A DNA stretch of 64,000 bases from the NCBI RefSeq assembly GCF_000969415.1, contig NZ_JZEX01000185.1:1-64000 (forward strand), given 5' to 3'. Shown piece after piece: positions 35,830 through 43,353 of this stretch. Source of the DNA: Devosia geojensis. GTDB taxonomy: Bacteria > Pseudomonadota > Alphaproteobacteria > Rhizobiales > Devosiaceae. A program made the translations under genes and the position numbers. Position 1 is the first letter of the stretch, and every line of letters starts with the position of its first letter. The notes beneath the pieces are model-generated. The model was not told where the DNA came from. It saw nothing but the letters and a program-made list of their open reading frames with translations, and searched no databases.

Positions 35830-37232
35830 CAGGCGGCCCCGGCCGTGGCGGCGAGGCCCTGGAACAGCCAGGCGCGCCCGGAATTGAGGTCGAACCCGGG
35901 ATCGTCCCAGGCGATCATCTTGCCGGGGTTGAGCATGCCGGCCGGGTCCGCCTGCCGCTTGAAGGCGAGCTGGGCCGCGTCGGTGCGCTTCATGCCGCCT
36001 TCCTCGAGGGTGTAGCGGTGCGGGTTGAACACGGCGCAGCCATTGTCCTCGTGGATGGCGATGATCTCCTCCAGCCGCGCCTCGCTCGTATAGCGCACCA
36101 GCGGCAGGCCGGCGAAGGTCACCGCGCCGTCCTGCCGGGTCATCTCGATATGCATGGGCAATTCGTCGCCGAGGATCGAGACGATCTTTTCCACATGCTT
36201 GAGGGTCGGGTAGCGCGTCTGCAGGTAGGTGATGGACGGGTCGACCTTCAAGGCGCGCAGCGTCGTGTGGTTCCAGGCGAGCTCGTAGATCGGCGGCAGG
36301 CGGCGCAGCTCCTCCTCGCTCGCCTTGTCGGAGCGGTAGAGCACCTCACCGCCGTGATAGGCGAGATGGATCAGCACCGGCTCGACCGCCACGGGCGCGG
36401 CCATGATCAGCACCACCGACTGCCCGTCGCGGATATAGGGCTTATGGCGGTTGAAATAGTCCTGCCCGATGGGCGCCGCGCACGGCGCGACCTCCTTCAA
36501 GAGCAGCGAGTCCTGGGCGGTGATCGCCTCGGAAAAGCGGCAGGCGGCCAGGAAATCGTCGAACCCGACCATGATGTCGACCCAGTCGCAGGCGGGCGCC
36601 AGCGGCATCTCGGCTTCGACGATGACGCCGTTGGTGCCGTAGGCGTGGGCGACCTTGAGGACGTCCTCGCCGGTCAGCTCCATTTCGCGCGGGCTCTCCT
36701 CGCAGGTGATGATCTTGACCGAAAGGATGCTGCCGAGATTCCTGAGGCCGCCCCAGCGGATGGAGCCGACCCCGCCCGAGCCGCCGGCGATGAACCCGCC
36801 AAGGCTCGCCATGCGGTAGGTCGAGGGATGGAAGCGCAGTTCCCCGCCGACGGCCGGCCGCGTCTGCTGGTCGAGCTTTTCGAGGACGATCCCCGCTTCG
36901 GCGCGCACCCGGTCCGGCTTGATGTCGATGACGCGGTCGAGGTTCATGAGGTTGAGCATCGCGCCGCCGGCAAGCGGCAAGGCCTGCCCGTAATTGCCGG
37001 TGCCGGCCCCGCGTGGGGTAACGGCGACCTTGTGCCGATAGGCCGCGGCGAGAACGGTCTTCACCTCCTCCTGCGTCCGGGGCGAAACGACGACCTCGGC
37101 GGTCACGTGATCGAGCTTGGCCTTGAGCACCGGCGAATACCAGTAGTGGTCGCGGCTCCTCTGCTGGACGATGCGGGGGTGGTCCTCGACTGGGATGTCG
37201 CCGAGATCGGCGCGGAAGGCGGCAATGGTCAT
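35829..37232 (-). CDS. FAD-binding oxidoreductase (GlcD/vanillyl-alcohol-oxidase fold)
   Basis: This 467-aa flavoenzyme has the PCMH-type FAD domain: TAEVVVSPRTQEEVKTVLAAAYRHKVAVTPRGAGTGNYGQ, followed by GGAMLNLMNLDRVIDIKPDRVRAEAGI and GGFIAGGSGGVGSIRWGGLRNLG. The C-terminal end, VFNPHRYTLEEGGMKRTDAAQLAFKRQADPAGMLNPGKM, is like lactate/glycolate oxidases. The substrate is not evident. The ATG at 37232 overlaps the amidohydrolase stop and its own stop overlaps the next start, so the three genes are co-translated. It may oxidise the product of the amidohydrolase. Confidence 0.85.
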   Translation of the reverse strand: MTIAAFRADLGDIPVEDHPRIVQQRSRDHYWYSPVLKAKLDHVTAEVVVSPRTQEEVKTVLAAAYRHKVAVTPRGAGTGNYGQALPLAGGAMLNLMNLDRVIDIKPDRVRAEAGIVLEKLDQQTRPAVGGELRFHPSTYRMASLGGFIAGGSGGVGSIRWGGLRNLGSILSVKIITCEESPREMELTGEDVLKVAHAYGTNGVIVEAEMPLAPACDWVDIMVGFDDFLAACRFSEAITAQDSLLLKEVAPCAAPIGQDYFNRHKPYIRDGQSVVLIMAAPVAVEPVLIHLAYHGGEVLYRSDKASEEELRRLPPIYELAWNHTTLRALKVDPSITYLQTRYPTLKHVEKIVSILGDELPMHIEMTRQDGAVTFAGLPLVRYTSEARLEEIIAIHEDNGCAVFNPHRYTLEEGGMKRTDAAQLAFKRQADPAGMLNPGKMIAWDDPGFDLNSGRAWLFQGLAATAGAA

Positions 37233-38548
37233 GAAATGGCAACTCCCATCAGGTCGTCGAGTTCGCGGTAATCGGGCAGGGTGGTGTCGATGGCTTGCCC
37301 CGCGCGCACCACCAAGCGATCCGCCTGCGGGCGCGCCATCAGCTCGGTCCAGGTGCGGGCGCGCGTGAGGATGAAGTCCGCCGGCCGGCCCACCGATATG
37401 GTCCCGGTATGGGCAAAGCCGGCGATCGCGGCCGGATCGGCGCCGATCGAGCGCGCCCACGGCCAGGCGGCATTCTGCGGATGATCGAAGTGGAGGATGC
37501 GCGCGCCCTCGCGCAGCACCTCCATCCCGTCGAGGTCGCCATAGGCGTAGAAGGGATCACGGGTGTTGTCGGAAGCGATGGCGACGGCAACGCCGGCGGC
37601 CTTCAGCTCCTTGACGAGCGTCACGCCGCGCCAGAGCGGCGTATAGGCCCCGCCCGCATCGCGGTCCTGCAGGTACATGTTGCACATGGGCAGCGAGACG
37701 ACGGCGATGCCCGCCTCGGCGACGCGATCGATGGTGGTCCGCGCCGTCGCCTCGTCCTGCCGGGCGAGCGCGCAGCAATGGCCGGCGACGGCTCTGCCGG
37801 CGAAACCTGTTTCAAGGATCGCCTCGGCAAAGCTTCTCAACGCATCGGCGGACGGATCGCCGGTCTCGTCGGTGTGGAGGTCGAGGTCGAGCCCGAATTC
37901 GCCGGCGACCTCGACGAGGTTGCGCATGATCGCCCGGTTGTCCGGATGGACGGCGCTTGAGCCGCCGAGGATGCCGCCGGCGGCCTTCACCCGCTCGGCG
38001 ACGGCCCGCAGCGCCGGCTTGTCGAGGACGATGTCCGGCCCCATCAGGGCCACGCCCTGCAGCTCGATGCGGCCGGCCCAGTTGCCGCGCGCCTCCTCGA
38101 AGATGTCCCAGGTGATCTCGTGCTGGGGCGGAGCGCTGTCGAGATGGGTGCGGATGGCGGCGGTGCCGTGGGCGTAGGCGCAGCGCAGGGCAAAATCCAT
38201 GCGCCGGGCGACGTCTGCGGCCGCCCAGTGCGCCTCCCGGTCGGCCTTGACGGCAAGCAGCGCCCCCATCCAGGTGCCGTCCGGGTTCTGCCGGCGCGGC
38301 CAGATATGGCCCTTGTCGAGATGGGTGTGGAGGTCGGCAAAGCACGCCAGGACGAGCCCGCCGTCGCAGTCGTGGCGCGGCAGCGTGCGCTCGCCCGAGC
38401 CCGCCGGGCCGATGGCGGCGATGACGCCGTCGGTGACGGTCACGTCGAAGCGGCCGACCTCTGGGCAAGCGGGCGTATCCATCAGCGCGCGCGGCACGCC
38501 GGCATCGGCGAGGACATAGCTCGCCGCCGAAAGGACCGATGCCGCCAC
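37229..38548 (-). CDS. amidohydrolase, cytosine-deaminase-like
   Basis: This 439-aa metal-dependent hydrolase resembles CodA. Ligands are visible: DLHTHLDKGH (near residue 72), DLHTDETGD with the catalytic Glu, AGHCCA, and the Asp in ASDNTRDPF. Family substrates are cytosine, isoguanine, creatinine and related cyclic amidines, so the compound handled here is probably a nitrogen heterocycle. It sits directly after the permease of an NMT1-type importer and before two flavoenzymes. The substrate is inferred only from family and context. Confidence 0.85.
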   Translation of the reverse strand: MAASVLSAASYVLADAGVPRALMDTPACPEVGRFDVTVTDGVIAAIGPAGSGERTLPRHDCDGGLVLACFADLHTHLDKGHIWPRRQNPDGTWMGALLAVKADREAHWAAADVARRMDFALRCAYAHGTAAIRTHLDSAPPQHEITWDIFEEARGNWAGRIELQGVALMGPDIVLDKPALRAVAERVKAAGGILGGSSAVHPDNRAIMRNLVEVAGEFGLDLDLHTDETGDPSADALRSFAEAILETGFAGRAVAGHCCALARQDEATARTTIDRVAEAGIAVVSLPMCNMYLQDRDAGGAYTPLWRGVTLVKELKAAGVAVAIASDNTRDPFYAYGDLDGMEVLREGARILHFDHPQNAAWPWARSIGADPAAIAGFAHTGTISVGRPADFILTRARTWTELMARPQADRLVVRAGQAIDTTLPDYRELDDLMGVAIS

Positions 38549-38549
38549 C

Positions 38550-39422
38550 TCAGTTCTCCCGCTTGAGCGCGCTCTCGTGCCAGCGGTGCAGCGTCAGCCA
38601 GGAGACGAACGAGGTCAAGGCGAAGATGGCGATGCCCGTGCAGCAGAGGAGGATGAGGGCGGCAAAGAGCCGTGGCAGGTTGAGGCGGAACTGGCTCTCG
38701 AGCAGGCGGAAGGCGAGCCCCGAGCCCTGCCCGGCCGAACCCGCCGCGAACTCGGCGACGACGGCGGCGATGAGCGCCAGCCCCCCGCCGATACGCAGGC
38801 CCGCCATGAAATAGGGCATGGAGGCCGGAATCTTGAGGAACAGGAGCGTCTGCCAGGACCTGGCGCCATAGAGCTCGAAGAGGTTGAGGAGGTTGTGGTC
38901 GACGCTTTTGAGCCCCTGCGTCATGTTGGAGAGGATGGGGAAGAACGCCACGATGAACGAGCAGATGAGCAGCGCCGTCTGCGTGTCGGGCGAGTAGATG
39001 AGGAGGAGCGGGGCGACCGCGATCATCGGGGTGACCTGCAGGATGACGGCGAAGGGATAGAGCGCCAACTCGATCCAGCGCGACTGCACGAGGATGATGG
39101 CGAGCGCCACTCCGCCGACGAGCGCGAGGAACAGGGCCATGAAGGTGATGCGCAGTGTCACCGTCAGCGCCGGCCAGAGCGTGCCCCAATCGGTGATAAG
39201 CGCGGTCACGGCATCGAACGGGCTCGGCAGGATGTAGCGCGGCACCTCGTTGGCGACGACCGCCCAGTGCCAGATCATGATGCCGGTGGCGAGCGCGATC
39301 ACCGGTACGAGGATGCGCAGCATGCGCTCGCTGACGGCGACGCGCGGGCGCAGCACCGCGACGGCGGCGTCGGTGCCCTTGTCTGCGGAATTGCCGGTGG
39401 GATTGGCGGTGGCTTCGCTCAT
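38550..39422 (-). CDS. ABC transporter permease (NMT1/TauC-type importer)
   Basis: This 290-aa inner-membrane protein has six helices and the BPD-type coupling motif GARSWQTLLFLKIPASMPYFMAGLRIGGGLALIAAVVAEF. It resembles ThiX, SsuC and TauC permeases for small nitrogenous or sulfonated compounds. The N terminus has a long hydrophilic stretch before the first helix (NKGTDAAVAVLRPRVAVSERMLRILVPVIALATG). Its stop is one base from the amidohydrolase start, which ties transport to that enzyme. Confidence 0.88.
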   Translation of the reverse strand: MSEATANPTGNSADKGTDAAVAVLRPRVAVSERMLRILVPVIALATGIMIWHWAVVANEVPRYILPSPFDAVTALITDWGTLWPALTVTLRITFMALFLALVGGVALAIILVQSRWIELALYPFAVILQVTPMIAVAPLLLIYSPDTQTALLICSFIVAFFPILSNMTQGLKSVDHNLLNLFELYGARSWQTLLFLKIPASMPYFMAGLRIGGGLALIAAVVAEFAAGSAGQGSGLAFRLLESQFRLNLPRLFAALILLCCTGIAIFALTSFVSWLTLHRWHESALKREN

Positions 39423-39431
39423 GTCCGGTCC

Positions 39432-40274
39432 TCAGCTGGCTGCGGCCTGGATCGCGCCCTGCAGCGCGTCCGAGACGGTCTGGCAGATGGCGCGGTAGGC
39501 TTCCGAGGTGCGGTAGGCGCCGTCGCGGATGTCCGGCTGCTCGATGGCAAGATCGGTGAAGACCTGCCCCGGCCGGGCCCGCATGACGACGATGCGGTTG
39601 GAGAGGTACGAGGCCTCGAACACCGAGTGGGTGACGAAGATCACCGTCAGCCCGGACTGCTCCCAGAGCTTTAGGACGTCGTCGTTGAGCTTTTGCCGGG
39701 TGATCTCGTCGAGGGCGGCGAAGGGCTCGTCCATCAAGAGGAGTTTCGGGCGCGTGACGATGGCCCGCGCGATCGAGACGCGCATCTTCATGCCGCCGGA
39801 GAGCTCGCGCGGATAGGCATCGGCGAAATCGGCAAGGCCGACGCTCGCGAGCACCTCCATCACCTTGTCGCGCGCGGCGGACTTGGAGACGCCGCGCAGC
39901 TTCAAGGGCAGGTAGACATTGCCGAAGACGGTCGACCACGGCATCAGCGTCGGCTCCTGGAAGACGAAGCCGACATCGCCCTCGGGCAGGCCCTTGCTGT
40001 TGATCTTGGAGGAGGGCCAGTCGATGGAGCCCGAGGACGGACCGCCGAGGCCGGCGATGATCCGCAGCGCCGTCGACTTGCCGCAGCCGGAGGGGCCGAG
40101 CAGAGAGAGGAACTCGCCGGACTTGACCTCCAGCGACATGTCTTTCAGGGCCAGCGTGCCGTTGGAAAAGACCTTGGTGACGTTCTGCATCGCCACAACC
40201 GGCCGGCGGTATTCGGCAGCCGATGGGGCGGAATAGGCGGGGACGACGGAAAGCTTGGCCACTGTTCTCTTCAT
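39432..40274 (-). CDS. ABC transporter ATP-binding protein (SsuB/TauB/ThiZ-type)
   Basis: This 280-aa ATPase drives the importer. It shows Walker A GPSGCGKST, signature LSGGMKMRVSIARA, Walker B LLLMDEPFAALDE and the H-loop VTHSVFEASYLSNR. The first 28 residues precede the usual ABC start. The set SBP, ATPase, permease, amidohydrolase, FAD oxidase and flavodoxin-fold reductase runs in one direction with short gaps. The substrate is unknown. Confidence 0.88.
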   Translation of the reverse strand: MKRTVAKLSVVPAYSAPSAAEYRRPVVAMQNVTKVFSNGTLALKDMSLEVKSGEFLSLLGPSGCGKSTALRIIAGLGGPSSGSIDWPSSKINSKGLPEGDVGFVFQEPTLMPWSTVFGNVYLPLKLRGVSKSAARDKVMEVLASVGLADFADAYPRELSGGMKMRVSIARAIVTRPKLLLMDEPFAALDEITRQKLNDDVLKLWEQSGLTVIFVTHSVFEASYLSNRIVVMRARPGQVFTDLAIEQPDIRDGAYRTSEAYRAICQTVSDALQGAIQAAAS

Positions 40275-40340
40275 ACCCGGGTTAGGGTGAGAACGGCGCG
40301 GACGGGATTGCCCGCGCCGAGAGAGCGGAGTACGCGAAAC

Positions 40341-41363
40341 CTATTCGGCCGCAGCGACGGCGAGGTCGGTGCCGACGCCCTTGCAGACGAACTGGGTGGT
40401 GTAGGCCTTGGAGATGTCGATGCCGGGCTCGTACATGCCCGCCTCCACCATGCTGTCGTAAAAGCCCGTCCAGCGCGCGTCGATCATGCAGCCGATCCCC
40501 TGGTCGATCGCTTCGCCCGAGAGCAGGATCTCGTATTCCTTCATCTTCTCGAGCGAATAGGCGAGCTGGCCGTCGGTCATCTCGGGATTGTCGGCCTTGA
40601 TCAGCTCGTTGGCCGCGGTGTTGTCGCCGTAGAGGTAGTTGTACCAGCCGATGATCGAGGCATCGACGAAGCGCTGCACTAGGTCGGGGTTCTCCTCGAC
40701 CATGGCGGTCTGCGCCTCGATGGTCGTCGAATAGGGCTGATAGCCGTAGTCGGCGAGGAGGAAGACCTTGGGCGCCCAGCCGGTCTGGCGCTCGATCTCG
40801 TAGGGCTCGGAGGTGAGGTACCCCTGCTGCACCGACATCGGGTCGGCGATGAAGGGGGCCGGGTTGAAGGTATAAGGCTCGTACTGCTCGTCGCGGAACC
40901 CGTCATAGTTGGCCTTCATCCAGAGGTAGAAGCCGCCGAAGAACGTCGCCTGGCCGAGGATCAGCTTGCTCGCCTGCGTCATGTCGGCGAGTGTCTCGAA
41001 AGGCGAGTCCGGGTGGGCGATGAGGATCTGCGGGTCCTTCTGGAAGATCGCCGCGACCGCCATGGTCGGGATGCCCTCCTTGACGCTGTTGATCGTGCCC
41101 ATGCCGCCCATGTAGAAATCGACCTGGCCGGTGGCGAGCAGCTGCTGGCCGGGCGATTGCGGCCCGCCGGGGCGGATGGTGACGTCGAGCCCGTATTCGG
41201 CATAGGTGCCGTCGGCGATGGCCTGGTAGTAGCCGCCGTGCTCGGCCTGGGCCAGCCAGTTGGTGGCGAAGGTCACCTCGTCCAGCTCCTGGGCGCCGGC
41301 GGCGCCGGAAAGCGCGGCGAGGGCAAGCGTCGTCGATGCGGCAAGTCTGATGACGTCTCTCAT
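40341..41363 (-). CDS. ABC transporter substrate-binding protein (NMT1/THI5-like)
   Basis: This 340-aa periplasmic protein has a signal peptide (MRDVIRLAASTTLALAALSGAAGAQ) and the NMT1-like fold VTFATNWLAQAEHGGYYQAIADGTYAEYGLDVTIRPGGPQSPGQQLLATGQVDFYMGG. It resembles ThiY and related binders of pyrimidines such as formylaminopyrimidine. The start at 41363 has GGAGAGA about nine bases upstream. It heads the minus-strand operon. An operator-like palindrome lies 53 bases upstream. Confidence 0.88.
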   Translation of the reverse strand: MRDVIRLAASTTLALAALSGAAGAQELDEVTFATNWLAQAEHGGYYQAIADGTYAEYGLDVTIRPGGPQSPGQQLLATGQVDFYMGGMGTINSVKEGIPTMAVAAIFQKDPQILIAHPDSPFETLADMTQASKLILGQATFFGGFYLWMKANYDGFRDEQYEPYTFNPAPFIADPMSVQQGYLTSEPYEIERQTGWAPKVFLLADYGYQPYSTTIEAQTAMVEENPDLVQRFVDASIIGWYNYLYGDNTAANELIKADNPEMTDGQLAYSLEKMKEYEILLSGEAIDQGIGCMIDARWTGFYDSMVEAGMYEPGIDISKAYTTQFVCKGVGTDLAVAAAE

Positions 41364-41415
41364 TGATCGATCTCTCCGAACCGGGGCATGGAGGGGCTCC
41401 ACGCATGTCCAAATC

Positions 41416-41440
41416 TTGTGCGCCTTTACGGCATGCACAA
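41416..41440. promoter_or_regulatory. operator-like palindrome in the divergent catabolic promoter
   Basis: TTGTGC (41416-41421) and GCACAA (41435-41440) are perfect inverted arms with a 13-base spacer, inside which GCC-TTTAC-GGC (41422-41432) forms a second palindrome. The site lies between the importer operon (minus) and ridA (plus) and could be the binding site of a GntR- or LysR-type regulator, none of which is encoded here. Confidence 0.5.
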
Positions 41441-41585
41441 TTCTTTGCCCCATCCGTCGCGCTTGTGAAGATCAAAAATACGTCACAGCCATAAAATGCC
41501 TGCCATGCGTGCAAAAATGCGAAAATGGGCTAGGCAAGCGCTTTACCCGCCGCTAGCATCCCCGCTCCGGATTTCCCGCCTCACC

Positions 41586-41981
41586 ATGGACGCCATGGCC
41601 CAGCCGCTCGTTCCCGCCTCGATCCACCCGCCCTTCGCGCCCTACAGCCACGGCATGGTCGTGCCCGAGGGGCAGCGGATCGTCTTCTGCTCGGGCCAGC
41701 TCGGCATAGGCGCGGACGGTACGATCCCGCCCGATTGCGCCGGGCAGACGCGGCTTTGTTTTGCCAATATCGCCGCGATCCTCGCCGAGGCGGGAATGAC
41801 GCTGGCCGACGTCGTGCGCATCAACGCCTACGTGACCGGGCGCGAGCACCTGCCCGACTACATGGCCGTCCGCAACGCACTGTTTGCGCAGCCTTATCCC
41901 GCCTCGACGCTGATGATCGTCTCGGGCTTCGCCCGGCCGGAATTCGTGGTGGAGATCGAGGCGGTGGCGGCCGGGACGTGA
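41586..41981 (+). CDS. RidA family protein (enamine/imine deaminase)
   Basis: This 131-aa YjgF/RidA protein has PPFAPYSHGMVVPEGQRIVFCSGQLG, the ETLRNI-like CFANIAAILAEAGMTLADVVRINAYVT, and ARPEFVVEIEAVA with the conserved Arg that anchors the carboxylate substrate. Family members hydrolyse reactive enamines/imines to keto acids and ammonia, a useful clean-up step after amine oxidation. The start is ATG 41586; ATG 41595 is an alternative. It is divergent from the importer operon, separated by 222 bases with an operator-like palindrome. Confidence 0.85.
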   Translation: MDAMAQPLVPASIHPPFAPYSHGMVVPEGQRIVFCSGQLGIGADGTIPPDCAGQTRLCFANIAAILAEAGMTLADVVRINAYVTGREHLPDYMAVRNALFAQPYPASTLMIVSGFARPEFVVEIEAVAAGT

Positions 41982-41992
41982 TTTCCTCCGCC

Positions 41993-42117
41993 TGTCACCC
42001 CGGCGAAAGCCGGGGCCCAGTAAACAACGCAGTTACGGGTTTGCTGAGAAGGTCGAACCGTCGGGGGCGGACGCAATCTTCAGCGTGTACTGGGTTCCGG
42101 CTTTCGCCGGAATGACA
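41993..42117. repeat. REP-like palindromic element B, paired copy
   Basis: Two 30-nt arms (41993-42022 and 42088-42117) are inverted copies, 26 of 30 identical. Each arm is itself a stem-loop: CCCCGGC-GAAA-GCCGGGG on the left and TTCCGGC-TTTC-GCCGGAA on the right. The four differences are paired changes that keep both stems intact. The arms share the outer TGTCA / CCCAGTA flanks. The element lies between ridA and the creatininase gene. Confidence 0.8.
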
Positions 42118-42170
42118 TCGGTGGTGGACTTGATATCGAGCCCAAATTCCGAACATTGAGAGGTGCGACC

Positions 42171-42956
42171 ATGACCCGCAAGATCTGGTGGATGGAGTTC
42201 GCCGCGCGCGAGTTCGACAGGATCGATCCGATGAAGGCCATCGCCATCCTGCCGATCGCCGCAGTCGAGCAGCACGGGCCGCACCTGCCGGTCGGGGTCG
42301 ACACCTACATCAACCAGGGAATGCTGGAGATGCTCGTCCCCCGCATCCCCGAGGCGATGGACGTACGCATTCTGCCGGTGCAGGCGGTGGGAAAATCCAA
42401 CGAGCACATCTGGGCGCGGGGCACCATCAGCCACGTCGCCACCAACCTCATCGACGCCTGGACGCAGATCGGGTTGGAGGTGGCGCGCGCGGGGCTCAAG
42501 AAGCTCGTCATCGTCAATTCGCATGGCGGCAACGAGGACGTGATGAGCATCGTCGCGCGCGAATTGCGGGTGCGCGCCGGCATGCTGGTGGTGCGCTCCG
42601 GCTGGCGCTTCCCGCAGCCGGAGGGATTGCTCTCCGACACCGAGCGGCGCCACGGCATCCATGGCGGGGACGCGGAAACCTCGCTGATGCTGCACTTCCG
42701 CCCCGACCTCGTCGAGATGGAGCGCGCCGTCGATTTCGTCGCCGTCCATGCGCGCGACGAGGCCGAGTACAAATATTTGCGGCCCACCGGCTCCAACCAC
42801 GCCTACGCCTGGGTCGCCTCCGACGTGAACCCGGCGGGCGCCGCCGGCAACGCCTCGCTGGCGACCGCCGAAAAGGGTCGGCTCCTCGCCGAGAGCCAGG
42901 TCAGGGGCATGCTGGAACTGCTGGAGGAGGTGGAGCGCTTCCCGCTCCCGCAATAG
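42171..42956 (+). CDS. creatininase family protein
   Basis: This 261-aa metal-dependent amide hydrolase has AAVEQHGPHLPVGVDT (Glu, His and Asp ligands), IVNSHGGNEDVM and HGGDAETSLMLHF, the three signatures of the creatinine amidohydrolase/FAPy-deformylase family. AGAGG lies about ten bases upstream of the ATG. Members act on creatinine, formamidopyrimidines and related cyclic amides. With the cytosine-deaminase-like protein in the divergent operon it suggests a route for a nitrogen heterocycle. Its TAG stop opens an intergenic repeat. Confidence 0.88.
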   Translation: MTRKIWWMEFAAREFDRIDPMKAIAILPIAAVEQHGPHLPVGVDTYINQGMLEMLVPRIPEAMDVRILPVQAVGKSNEHIWARGTISHVATNLIDAWTQIGLEVARAGLKKLVIVNSHGGNEDVMSIVARELRVRAGMLVVRSGWRFPQPEGLLSDTERRHGIHGGDAETSLMLHFRPDLVEMERAVDFVAVHARDEAEYKYLRPTGSNHAYAWVASDVNPAGAAGNASLATAEKGRLLAESQVRGMLELLEEVERFPLPQ

Positions 42957-43060
42957 AGCGTTTCCAGGAAAAGTGGACACCACTTTTCCGGTTCGGAAAC
43001 GCGATAAAACAAAGAGTTAGAGGTCGTTCAGCGTTTCAAGGAAACGGTGGACGACTCTAG
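42954..43060. repeat. intergenic repeat C, copy 1
   Basis: About 107 bp, starting TAGAGCGTTTCC and ending ACTCTAG, with a conserved middle AAACAAAGAGTTAGAG. A second copy lies at 50931-51025. The first three bases are the stop codon of the creatininase gene. It resembles intergenic repeats dispersed in Rhizobiales genomes. Confidence 0.7.
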
Positions 43061-43220
43061 GGGGGAGCGACCCAAGGCAGGTTTGGGGGCTCAGACCTTG
43101 GGTCGCCCGCAGCCTTTGGAGGTCCCGGAGACTGCTGGCTGATAATTCGCGAGGGGCTGGTTAGGTTCCAATGGCCGAATAAATCCACGACAAGCCTTCC
43201 ACAGGCTCGGCACCCCTCCA

Positions 43221-43322
43221 CCTGCCCACCGGGTCATTCCCGCGAAAGCGGGAAACTCTGTTCCCTTCACCCGGTATCGCAACGGAGGTCCCCGCTTTCG
43301 CGCGGATGACCCGGTGGGCAGG
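43221..43322. repeat. REP-like palindromic element B, second paired copy
   Basis: Outer arms of 17 perfectly inverted bases (CCTGCCCACCGGGTCAT at 43221-43237 and its complement at 43306-43322) enclose two stem-loops: TTCCCGC-GAAA-GCGGGAA (43237-43254) and TCCCCGC-TTTC-GCGCGGA with one mismatch (43289-43306). The design matches the copy at 41993. The rest of 43061-43353 has no gene that I can support. Confidence 0.75.
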
Positions 43323-43353
43323 AAGCTCCGCAACAGACCGCAAGACGGCAACC

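Noticed and set aside
41468-41491. TGTGA...TCACA pair considered as a CRP/FNR site
   Set aside because: The spacer is 14 bases rather than the usual 4-6, so the match is not convincing.
41993-43322. Clustered repeats considered as a CRISPR array
   Set aside because: The units are inverted, not direct, lack regular spacers, and no cas gene is present.
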